A stretch of 34,890 bases of DNA from positions 1-34,890 of the forward strand of contig SLQE01000248.1 in the NCBI GenBank assembly GCA_007131635.1. The letters run 5' to 3'. The DNA comes from Bacteroidota bacterium. GTDB lineage: Bacteria; Bacteroidota; Ignavibacteria; T3Sed10-11. Under the pieces are notes generated by a model. That model saw only the letters and a list, made by a program, of their open reading frames with translations, had not been told where the DNA came from and made no database searches. The position numbers and the translations under genes were made by a program. This document shows, in pieces, positions 21,799 through 29,938 of this stretch. The first letter of the stretch is position 1. Each line of letters opens with the position of its first letter.

Positions 21799-22770
21799 GT
21801 GAATCTTGATGATATTAACAATTCAATCCGGGAAGAATTAAAGTCCTTCTCAAAACATTTTAAAAATGAGATGCGGTCCCGTATCGGCATCGTCGATACT
21901 GTCGCGCGGTATATCGCCCGGCAAAAAGGCAAAAAAATCCGGCCTACACTCGTTTTTCTTTCCGCAAAACTAATCGGAACAGTCAATGACCGCACCTATA
22001 ATGCCGCGACACTTGTTGAAATTCTTCATACCGCAACGCTCGTACACGATGATGTGGTTGACCAATCCGATACACGCAGAGGGTTCCCGTCAATTAACCG
22101 TATATGGAAGAACAAAGTAGCCGTGCTCATGGGGGACTATTTCCTTGCCCGTGGTTTATTGATCGCACTTGAGAAAGACGAATATTATTTCTTAAAAATT
22201 ATATCCGATGCCGTTAAGAGAATGAGCGAAGCAGAATTACTGCAAATTCAAAAGAGTAAAACTTACGATATTACAGAGGAAACATACTTTAAAATAATTT
22301 CAGGTAAAACAGCTTCACTCATCGGTACCTGCTGTGAACTCGGAGCTGCAAGCGTCACCGAAGATAAAGAGCATTGGAAAAGATTACGTGACTTCGGTGA
22401 AAATCTCGGAATGGCTTTTCAGATCCGCGATGATATGCTCGATTACATAGGACGGTCGTCAATTATCGGTAAACCTACCGGTATCGATATGAAAGAGAAA
22501 AAATTTACTCTGCCGTTGATATACTCGCTCAGGCAATCAAATCGAAAAAGTAACAGACAGATCATCCGTATCATAAAAAACGGCGCGTCGAGGAAAGAGA
22601 TTGATTACGTGATCGATTTTGTCAGTGAAAAAGGAGGCCTGGATTATGCACGGAAAAAAGCAGATGAATATGCACGCCGGGCACTCGAATGCATAGACGT
22701 TCTCCCCTATTCTCCCGCCAAAGAAGCAATTACAAGTTTAGTCACCTTTGCCGTTGAAAGGAAAAAATAA
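21799..22770 (+). CDS. Polyprenyl diphosphate synthase
   Basis: GTG start; KKIRPTLVFLSAKL, LVHDDVVDQSDTRRG (first DDxxD), FQIRDDMLDYIG (second Asp-rich motif), TGIDMKEKKFTLPLIYSL. Confidence 0.93.
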   Translation: MNLDDINNSIREELKSFSKHFKNEMRSRIGIVDTVARYIARQKGKKIRPTLVFLSAKLIGTVNDRTYNAATLVEILHTATLVHDDVVDQSDTRRGFPSINRIWKNKVAVLMGDYFLARGLLIALEKDEYYFLKIISDAVKRMSEAELLQIQKSKTYDITEETYFKIISGKTASLIGTCCELGAASVTEDKEHWKRLRDFGENLGMAFQIRDDMLDYIGRSSIIGKPTGIDMKEKKFTLPLIYSLRQSNRKSNRQIIRIIKNGASRKEIDYVIDFVSEKGGLDYARKKADEYARRALECIDVLPYSPAKEAITSLVTFAVERKK

Positions 22771-22772
22771 TA

Positions 22773-23294
22773 TTAGTTTTGCTCCGTCTTCTTTCCTTTT
22801 GGTTTATCCGACGTAAGCTTCTTCTCGGTTTCAGCGGTCACCTCAGACATCTCACGCGTACGGACGGTCAGTACAGGACAATGTGCTTTCCTCACAACCC
22901 GTTCTGCAGTGCTGCCGAAAAGAATTTGTTCGATTCCGGAGTGTCCGTGCGTTGCCATTATAATAAGATCTATCTGCTCTTCCTTTGCAGCGGTAATGAT
23001 CTCAATAAATGGCTTGCCGACACGTACCATGATAGTCGAGCGTGCACGACGCTTGGTCTCCTGGTCGGCAAGCTTATTCAGCTCATCCACCGCTTTGCTC
23101 CGAAGTTCATCTTCGATCGACGGTAATCCGACCTGACCGAAATTAAAATCCGCCGGATAAATCGCCGGTTCGACGACGTGTAAGAGTAATATCTCGGCTT
23201 TAAATTTGCGTGCAAAAGGAACGGCATATTGAAGTGCTTCTTTTGAATACGATGAAAAATCGATTGGGACGAGGATGCGGTCGATGGTTACCAT
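22773..23294 (-). CDS. Universal stress protein (UspA family)
   Basis: RILVPIDFSSYSKEALQYAVPFARKFKAEILLLHVV and IIMATHGHSGIEQILFGSTAERVVRKAHCPVLTVR. Confidence 0.95.
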   Translation of the reverse strand: MVTIDRILVPIDFSSYSKEALQYAVPFARKFKAEILLLHVVEPAIYPADFNFGQVGLPSIEDELRSKAVDELNKLADQETKRRARSTIMVRVGKPFIEIITAAKEEQIDLIIMATHGHSGIEQILFGSTAERVVRKAHCPVLTVRTREMSEVTAETEKKLTSDKPKGKKTEQN

Positions 23295-23344
23295 AGTAGT
23301 ATCTCCCAGTATGATTGTGTAAGAATATGTATTACTTTATTCCA

Positions 23345-24256
23345 CTATAACCACGTTAGCCACCCGAACGTATCATTGCCGTTACGGGTAATATCAAAAA
23401 AGCGGGATTGTATCAAACGAGTTACCGGTCCGGGTTTTCCCTCTCCGATCGATATGCGGTCGACGGATCGCACGGGTGTTATTTCCGCGGCAGTTCCTGT
23501 CAGGAACACTTCATCGGCGGTATAGACAAATTCCCGCGGAATAACCTCTTCACGAATTTCTATGGATTCGGTCACTGCAAGTTGCTGTACAACCGATCGG
23601 GTAATACCTGTTAAGATACCCGATGAAAGCGGCGGAGTGTATAAAACACCCCGATGTACAAGAAATATGTTCTCACCGCTTCCTTCTGAAATATTTCCAA
23701 GACTGTCAAGGACAAGACCTTCGGCATATCCATTCTCGAGCGCTTCCATCTTTATCAGCTGAGCGTTCATATAGTTTCCTCCGGCTTTCGCCATCGACGG
23801 CAGCGAACTACCACTAAACCGTCGCCAGCTCGAAGTCATAACATCGATACCCATCTCCAGTGAATCCTGTCCCAGATAGCTCCCCCACTCCCAGACTGCA
23901 ATCACAGTATCTACCGGGCAGCGCAACGGATAAACCCCCAGTTCAGAAAAACCGCGAAAGACCACAGGACGAATATAACAACTTTCCAGATTATTTGCTT
24001 TAACGAGATCGAGAGTTGCCTCCGATAGTTCATCCAGTGAATAGGGGATTTTCGTCCGGTATATTTTAGTTGATTTGAATAAACGTTCGAGATGATCGTG
24101 AAGTTTAAAAACGGCACTGCCCTTTTTGGTTTTATAGCACCGAATGCCCTCAAACCAAGACGATCCGTAATGAACGACGTGGGAGAGAACATGAATCGTG
24201 GCATCTTCCCAGGGAATAAGCTTACCGTTCATCCATATGAATTTTGTGCTTTTCAT
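23345..24256 (-). CDS. ilvE: Branched-chain amino acid aminotransferase
   Basis: FIWMNGKLIPWEDATIHVLSHVVHYGSSWFEGIRCY, GLVLDSLGNISEGSGENIFLV, EVFLTGTAAEITPV; class IV PLP aminotransferase. Confidence 0.95.
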   Translation of the reverse strand: MKSTKFIWMNGKLIPWEDATIHVLSHVVHYGSSWFEGIRCYKTKKGSAVFKLHDHLERLFKSTKIYRTKIPYSLDELSEATLDLVKANNLESCYIRPVVFRGFSELGVYPLRCPVDTVIAVWEWGSYLGQDSLEMGIDVMTSSWRRFSGSSLPSMAKAGGNYMNAQLIKMEALENGYAEGLVLDSLGNISEGSGENIFLVHRGVLYTPPLSSGILTGITRSVVQQLAVTESIEIREEVIPREFVYTADEVFLTGTAAEITPVRSVDRISIGEGKPGPVTRLIQSRFFDITRNGNDTFGWLTWL

Positions 24257-24271
24257 CCTTCTTTTATCCTA

Positions 24272-25402
24272 TCAAAGGGGTGCTTCATATAGCCTGTATG
24301 TTTTGTACCGTTTTGCGTTCAGAAACTCCGCCGCCCGATTCATCATAACGTTATTTTCAAGTACCCAACCCGCTTCCCCATGGTAATAACCGTTTTCTAT
24401 CCCCCGGACAGCCGTCTCATAAAACAATAACGCACCGGCACTGCTTCTTTGATATTGAAGTGTGACCCCGAGTACTATAATACGGACGAAATTAATTTTC
24501 TTCTTATTGAGTAAAAGTCTTATAGCCCCGGGTATGAGTCTCCCCTTTTTATTATGTATTAATATCTGATTAATATCGGGAACTGACAAAGCAAATCCAA
24601 TCGGCTGGTTATCCTTTTCTGCAAAAAGAACAATTCTCGGATCGACGATTTGTTTCAGACTGTCCGCAAGGTGGTCGAATTCTTCATCCGTCATAGGGAC
24701 AAAGCCCCAGTTTTTCGACCAGGCGTTATTATACACGGTTTTTATCCTTTGAAGTTCAGCCTTAAAATCCTTCATATTGAGTTGACGGATATTGAAAGAT
24801 TCTCTTTGTTTAAGTTTTTCCATTACGCGTGGCAACTTACCGCTCATCACCTGATCTTCTTCGACGTAATAGCTGTGTAAATCCTTAACTTTTTGTAGTC
24901 CCGAACCGGTCATTAAAGAATCATAGTATTCCGGATTGTATGGCATCATTATGGCGGGTGTTTTATCAAATCCGTCGATAAGAACACCGATATCATCGTT
25001 CGTCGAAGGATTTACCGGTCCCCGAATTGCATCTACTCCCTTCCCCCTCAACCATTCTTTTGCTTTATCGATCAAAGCCGAAGCAACATCTTGATCGTTC
25101 ATTGATTCAAAAAATCCGAAGAATCCAATGTTTTCTTCATGAAAACTATTATGATTATGGTTAATGATCGCGGCAATCCTTCCGACAATCTCGGAATTCC
25201 TGTATGCTAAAAACAATTCAATCTCGGCGTGTCTGTAAAAAGGATTATTTTTTGTATCCAGGATCATACGCCTGTCGAGAAGCAGTGGGGGAACCCAGTT
25301 CGGATAATCCTTGTACAGAGGCCAAACCATTTTAATAAAACGGTTTTTATCCCGTTTGGTTTTAACCGTCTCAATGCTGATGGTATCGAATTTTGAACCC
25401 AT
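24272..25402 (-). CDS. GNAT-fold acyltransferase-like protein; candidate bacterial ceramide synthase (bCerS-like)
   Basis: YKDYPNWVPPLLLDRRMILDTKNNPFYRHAEIELFLAYRNSEIVGRIAAIINHNHN... and a C-terminal GNAT-like domain. ATG at 25402 preferred over GTG at 25414, whose GGAG is too close. The ceramide role is inferred from context. Confidence 0.7.
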   Translation of the reverse strand: MGSKFDTISIETVKTKRDKNRFIKMVWPLYKDYPNWVPPLLLDRRMILDTKNNPFYRHAEIELFLAYRNSEIVGRIAAIINHNHNSFHEENIGFFGFFESMNDQDVASALIDKAKEWLRGKGVDAIRGPVNPSTNDDIGVLIDGFDKTPAIMMPYNPEYYDSLMTGSGLQKVKDLHSYYVEEDQVMSGKLPRVMEKLKQRESFNIRQLNMKDFKAELQRIKTVYNNAWSKNWGFVPMTDEEFDHLADSLKQIVDPRIVLFAEKDNQPIGFALSVPDINQILIHNKKGRLIPGAIRLLLNKKKINFVRIIVLGVTLQYQRSSAGALLFYETAVRGIENGYYHGEAGWVLENNVMMNRAAEFLNAKRYKTYRLYEAPL

Positions 25403-25428
25403 GGTATGTTTCACGGCTCCTATTATTG

Positions 25429-25460
25429 AAAAGCCACGAGAGCGGTTCGTGGCTTTTTTT
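25429..25460. terminator. Intrinsic hairpin, possibly bidirectional
   Basis: AAGCCACGA-gagcggt-TCGTGGCTT followed by a T-run on the + strand; the minus strand has a shorter TTTT. Confidence 0.65.
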
Positions 25461-25488
25461 GTTGTGAAAAGATAGTTTTACGAATTCC

Positions 25489-26682
25489 TTATGAAATAAC
25501 ACCGAGTTCTTTGCCGATTTTTCCAAATATTTCGAGTATTTTATCGAGATGTTCATCTTCGTGGGTAGCCATATAGCTTGTTCGAAGCATTTGCATACCC
25601 TGGGGTACCCCGGGACTAATAAAAGCGTTCACGAAAACACCGGCATCAAACAGCTTACGCCAGAATATAAAGGTGTTCATGTCATCGCCGATGATAACCG
25701 GTACGACCCCTGTTTGTCCGTCAATAATCTTAAAGCCAAGCTCGCTGAATCCCTTTCGCATTTTATCGCAGTTTTTAATAAGTTTGTCGATCAAATGAGG
25801 ATTTTCGAGCATCAGGTCAAGTGCCGCTATTGCCGCAGCAACTGCTGCGGGAGTAGGACTTGCCGAAAATATCAATGCCGGAGCATGATGTTTAATATAA
25901 TTTATCACGGCGCGTTCACCCACGACAAACCCACCGAGAGAGGCAAATGTCTTACTGAAGGTTCCCATGGTCATATCCACTTCATCTTCAAGATCGAAAT
26001 GGCTTGCCGTACCTCGTCCACCCTTCCCGATCACACCGACAGAATGTGCATCATCTACAAGAATTCGAGCATTGTTATCTTTTGCTATCCGTACAAGTTC
26101 CGGTAAATCGACGATTTCTCCGGTCGTACTGAAAACTCCATCGGTAACAATGAGTTTTCCCTTTTCTTTTGGAATCTGATTGATGACCCGTTCCAGATCT
26201 TTCATGTTATTGTGCTTGTAACGAACGATATCAGCGAAAGCACCTTTCGCCATAAGATTACCGGCAACTATGCACGCATGGTTATCTCTATCTGATACGA
26301 CATACTCACCCTTCTGTACGAGCGTCGGGATAATTCCCTGAGCGGTCTGATACCCTGTGCTGAAGAGCAAACAATCTTCTTTTCCGAAATAATCGGCGAG
26401 ACGGTGTTCCAGTTCGTTATGGAGATCCAATGTGCCGGTGAGGTAACGCGATCCCGAGCATCCGCTCCCGTACTTTTCCACGGCTTTTATTGCTGCTTCC
26501 TTAACCCGCGGATGAGCGGTGAGACCGAGGTAATTGTTCGACCCGGCCATAATGATTTTCCTGCCTTCTATCTGTACTTCAGGCCCCTCATTTTCTTCTA
26601 TGGGCCTGAAATACGGATAATATCCCAGTGCTTTTACCTCGTCTGCTCTTTTAAAATTATAACATTTTGTAAATAAATCCAC
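25489..26682 (-). CDS. spt: Alpha-oxoamine synthase, serine palmitoyltransferase-like
   Basis: [16 protein letters not shown]...[64 protein letters not shown]-lysine motif [14 protein letters not shown] (SPT-type rather than the KBL/AONS-type GTLGK). Confidence 0.82.
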   Translation of the reverse strand: MDLFTKCYNFKRADEVKALGYYPYFRPIEENEGPEVQIEGRKIIMAGSNNYLGLTAHPRVKEAAIKAVEKYGSGCSGSRYLTGTLDLHNELEHRLADYFGKEDCLLFSTGYQTAQGIIPTLVQKGEYVVSDRDNHACIVAGNLMAKGAFADIVRYKHNNMKDLERVINQIPKEKGKLIVTDGVFSTTGEIVDLPELVRIAKDNNARILVDDAHSVGVIGKGGRGTASHFDLEDEVDMTMGTFSKTFASLGGFVVGERAVINYIKHHAPALIFSASPTPAAVAAAIAALDLMLENPHLIDKLIKNCDKMRKGFSELGFKIIDGQTGVVPVIIGDDMNTFIFWRKLFDAGVFVNAFISPGVPQGMQMLRTSYMATHEDEHLDKILEIFGKIGKELGVIS

Positions 26683-26827
26683 GTATTTCCTCCAGTGAAA
26701 TTATTAATTAGATAGAAAACCGGACTAATAATAGATATGATCATTGATATGATAAAACCCGGAATGTCAAGTTTTACTGAATTAGTCTTTAATCTTTTGG
26801 ATTTTTAGCTTTTGGGCATAAATCCTA

Positions 26828-26856
26828 TTGCAATTAGGTAATTTTTTTAATATAAT
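26828..26856 (+). promoter_or_regulatory. Sigma70-like promoter upstream of the epimerase gene
   Basis: TTGCAA - 17 nt - TATAAT. Confidence 0.5.
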
Positions 26857-26902
26857 TTAATCCCTCACAAAAGTCAACTATATAAAAAATGTGGATATAT
26901 TA

Positions 26903-27883
26903 ATGACAGTACTAGTAACAGGAGGCACCGGTTTTATCGGTAGCCATGTGGTCGATGTGTTATTAAAAAAAGAATATCGTGTGCGATGTCTCGTTCGTAA
27001 ATCGAGTAACCTACAATGGCTTGCATCCCAACCGGTTGAACTGGTATATGGAAATTTCAATTCCGTGGATCCACTCAAAGAAGCGGTATCCGATGTAAAG
27101 ATCGTTATTCACATAGCAGGTGTTGTGGCGGCGAAAAACCGTGAGGGATTTTTTCAGGGAAATGTCACCGCAACCGAAAATGTACTCAATGCGGTTCTCA
27201 TTTCGAATCCGGAGCTTGAGCGATTCCTCCATGTAAGCAGTTTAACGGCAATCGGACCCTCTCAGAATGGCAATCCGGTCGATGAAAATACCCCTCCACA
27301 TCCTATTACTACCTATGGAGAAAGTAAGCTCGCCGCCGAAAAAGCAATCCTAAAGTTTACCGATAAAATCCCGGTGACTATCGTTCGTCCACCGGCTGTC
27401 TACGGACCCCGTGACACCGCGACACTTTCATTTTTTCAATCCGTACAGAAGGGACTGATCCCGCTGGTCGGTTTTTCTCCGAAAAAAGTGAGCTTAGTTC
27501 ACGCTTATGACCTCGCGAGGGGTATAGTTGATGCCGCACTATCGGAACAATCCATAGGGAAAATCTATTTTATCGGAAGTGAAGAAGTTTACGACTGGCA
27601 GCAGATCGGCTCCGTTGCGGCTGAGGTTGCCGGAAGAAAAACAGTAAAATTACGTATTCCGGAGTTTATGGTCATGGGTATTGCGGGAGTATCGGGATTC
27701 TTTTCAAAATTCAAGGAAAAACCATCCGTCCTTAATTTTGAAAAAGGGAAAGATATGATCGCCGATAATTGGACATGCAGCGTTGAAGCGGCTAAGAAGG
27801 ATTTTGGTTACCGACAGGAAGTTACGCTCGAAGAGGGAATAAGAAATACGTTGGACTGGTACAGGGAGTATGGATGGTTATAA
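26903..27883 (+). CDS. NAD-dependent epimerase/dehydratase (extended SDR), candidate CerR-like reductase
   Basis: MTVLVTGGTGFIGSHVVDVLL, HIAGVVAAKNREGFFQGNVTATENVLNA, TTYGESKLAAEKAI (YxxxK). ATG at 26903 preferred over GTG 26891. Confidence 0.85.
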   Translation: MTVLVTGGTGFIGSHVVDVLLKKEYRVRCLVRKSSNLQWLASQPVELVYGNFNSVDPLKEAVSDVKIVIHIAGVVAAKNREGFFQGNVTATENVLNAVLISNPELERFLHVSSLTAIGPSQNGNPVDENTPPHPITTYGESKLAAEKAILKFTDKIPVTIVRPPAVYGPRDTATLSFFQSVQKGLIPLVGFSPKKVSLVHAYDLARGIVDAALSEQSIGKIYFIGSEEVYDWQQIGSVAAEVAGRKTVKLRIPEFMVMGIAGVSGFFSKFKEKPSVLNFEKGKDMIADNWTCSVEAAKKDFGYRQEVTLEEGIRNTLDWYREYGWL

Positions 27884-28047
27884 ATCTCCCGAGCCATCGG
27901 CAACACAGGCAACCATCCAGATATTCCCCCCCAAAATTGTTCGTATGTTTGTACTAGGGCCTCCTCCTACCAAAGGAGTCCGTAATGCATTATCTGATTA
28001 TTACACGAAACAAGAAAATGAGTAGTGCGAAAAAAACCGCGCACAAA

Positions 28048-29172
28048 TCACTTAACCAATTTCAACTTCATCGACTCAATATGGGGTCCGGCATACAGAC
28101 GGGCAAAATAAGCACCGCTTGCAACACTTTCTCCCGCATTATTTTTTCCATCCCATGTTACCTCAAACGATCCTGCCTGATAGTGTTCATAATTAACGAT
28201 ATTTCTGACAAGTCGACCGTGAATATCATATACGGCAAGCGTTACTGTTTCAGCCTGCGGCAATGAGAACCGGATTGTCGTGGATGGATTAAAAGGATTC
28301 GGATAATTCTGGTGTAATTTATACGTCGGAGAAAAAGCCTCGACCTTATTCGCTGATGTAAAACCACCGGTGTGATCTCCGTGACACTGAATACATTCCA
28401 TTTTTCCAATTGTGTCGTCAAATATATTGGGTCCATGGCAATTCATACAGTACTTAACCGACGCCTCGGTTTCATAGAGCGGTTGGAATTGGTTCCTTAA
28501 TTCGTCATTCATAATCTGAACAGAATATGCCGCGATATCACCGGTAAGTCGGGCACATCTTTCACTTCGCTCGGTGGTTGACCTTTTAACGCCTGATTTG
28601 GCGCACCAATTTGAAACCGATACATGACAGAGCGGTGATCCGGCAACGGTTTGGAGTATCTCACCGGTAAATCTATTATCGGTGAATTTATGTTCCTGAG
28701 CGTACTGGTTGCTTATGTCAGTTGGAGTATCAACAACAGTGTACCAACCAAGCAGCTCATTTCCCAGTTTACCGGACTTCTCTTTGTCCCAGCATAAATT
28801 TATCGCCGTCAAAGCTCCGATTAGTCCACCGCATAGTGTCCCCCAGCCCCATGCGCCCCCTCTTCCCCATTCAAGAAAATCAGTCGGCATCAGCGTGTAA
28901 GGCTCACCAATCTCTTCGGCAAGCATCGAGACAATTGCGTGAAATGCCCCGTATGAGCAACCTTTCCCGGTCCAGTAGCCGGCATGTCCGCGAATCCGCG
29001 CTTCTTCCGGATCCAACTCAACATACGGCCATGGCCAATCTGCTGTTTTGATTCCCGCACCGGCTCTATTCCGGGTTAACAAACCCAATGCTCCCATACC
29101 TGCGGTTATTCCGGCAGCGTATTTTGCACTGTTTGTCAGGAATTCTTTCCGCGATAGCAATGTTTTTTCCAT
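28048..29172 (-). CDS. Split-Soret cytochrome c / C_GCAxxG_C_C-type diheme protein with T9SS-like C-terminal sorting domain
   Basis: N-terminal LSRKEFLTNSAKYAAGITAGMGALGLL (Tat-like with RK); GKGCSYGAFHAIVSML and WGTLCGGLIGAL; heme motifs CMNCH and CIQCH; C-terminus YKLHQNYPNPFNPSTTIRFSLPQAETVTLAVYDIHGRLVRNIV...SGAYFARLYAG. Confidence 0.8.
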   Translation of the reverse strand: MEKTLLSRKEFLTNSAKYAAGITAGMGALGLLTRNRAGAGIKTADWPWPYVELDPEEARIRGHAGYWTGKGCSYGAFHAIVSMLAEEIGEPYTLMPTDFLEWGRGGAWGWGTLCGGLIGALTAINLCWDKEKSGKLGNELLGWYTVVDTPTDISNQYAQEHKFTDNRFTGEILQTVAGSPLCHVSVSNWCAKSGVKRSTTERSERCARLTGDIAAYSVQIMNDELRNQFQPLYETEASVKYCMNCHGPNIFDDTIGKMECIQCHGDHTGGFTSANKVEAFSPTYKLHQNYPNPFNPSTTIRFSLPQAETVTLAVYDIHGRLVRNIVNYEHYQAGSFEVTWDGKNNAGESVASGAYFARLYAGPHIESMKLKLVK

Positions 29173-29609
29173 AGTCTAACACCATTCGTGTAAGGTGAAA
29201 TATCTTGAATAGCCATTTAATGTGATGGTATTTTGCGTTACAAAATCTGTACCATCAAATATTTAACCAGAGCTATAATATTCTCGCTTTTTACTGCATA
29301 TTTCTGAAAACTAATAAATTTATACTGTCGCAATTATATACGGTAAATTCGTAAATATCGACAGCGCCCTTTATATTCAAAGATTTTGTAAATATTCGGT
29401 CTTCATGTAAGCCGAAAAGATGCTTAATTAATCGGCATTTGTCGTTTATCGTTAAAATAAATAGAATTCTCACTTCTAAGAAATCTTTAATTATTTCTCT
29501 GAAAAAATATTACAAAATCCGGAGTTATTGATATTTGAAACCTCATAGTTAAACGCCGTATGATTGAATAATTTATTAGGATTATTTCTATTAGAGGATG
29601 GGAAAATAT

Positions 29610-29638
29610 TTGACAAAGTATAATATAAACTGTATATT
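29610..29638 (+). promoter_or_regulatory. Strong sigma70-like promoter for a candidate small RNA
   Basis: TTGACA - 17 nt - TATATT, with TG directly before the -10. Confidence 0.6.
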
Positions 29639-29644
29639 CCGGTC

Positions 29645-29814
29645 TAAACATATAACAATCTAAGACAGCCAATAATTACAATGATTGCGGCTCATCCACA
29701 TGACGTCGTTGGAACGACTATCGGAGAGCAGCTTGTCCCATTGATTGGATCCGATAGTAATTATTCAGCTTAGCCCGAATACTACATAGGTACATAGTAT
29801 TCGGGTTTTTTTTT
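29645..29814 (+). ncRNA. Candidate structured small RNA of unknown family
   Basis: Bounded by a promoter and an intrinsic terminator; helices CTAAG/CTTAG (29660-29664/29769-29773), AATAATTAC/GTAATTATT (29671-29679/29757-29765), GTCGT/ACGAC (29705-29709/29714-29718), CTATCGGA/TCCGATAG (29718-29725/29750-29757). 5' end is estimated. Confidence 0.55.
29774..29814 (+). terminator. Rho-independent terminator
   Basis: CCCGAATACTA-catagg taca-TAGTATTCGGG (11-bp perfect stem) followed by nine T. Confidence 0.92.
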
Positions 29815-29828
29815 GTTAAGCCGCTTCA

Positions 29829-29858
29829 TTGCAAGTCAAACACATTGCATTTTACAAT
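29829..29858 (+). promoter_or_regulatory. Sigma70-like promoter for citrate synthase
   Basis: TTGCAA - 18 nt - TACAAT, downstream of the terminator and about 80 nt before the gltA ATG. Confidence 0.45.
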
Positions 29859-29938
29859 GAAAAATACTCAAAATAATCCAGAAGCCAACCTGAAACCTGC
29901 TGCATCAATCCGATAACCAAAACAAAGGAGAAAGAATC

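Noticed and set aside
25549-26106. 185-aa ORF antisense to the SPT-like gene
   Set aside because: Overlaps a well-supported CDS and has no recognisable domain.
25489-26682. 2-amino-3-ketobutyrate CoA ligase (kbl) or BioF annotation
   Set aside because: PLP-lysine motif is GTFSK with SPT-like N-terminal and substrate-region motifs, and neighbours fit ceramide synthesis; not fully excluded without phylogeny.
28709-29051. ORFs antisense to the cytochrome-like gene
   Set aside because: Proline/serine-rich antisense frames opposite a CDS with clear heme and sorting motifs.
29681-29773. 30-codon ORF (MIAAHPHDVVGTTIGEQLVPLIGSDSNYSA) inside the candidate small RNA, ending just before the terminator
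   Set aside because: No Shine-Dalgarno upstream, and the region is better explained by base-paired helices; a leader peptide is possible but unsupported. Conservation of the frame would be needed.
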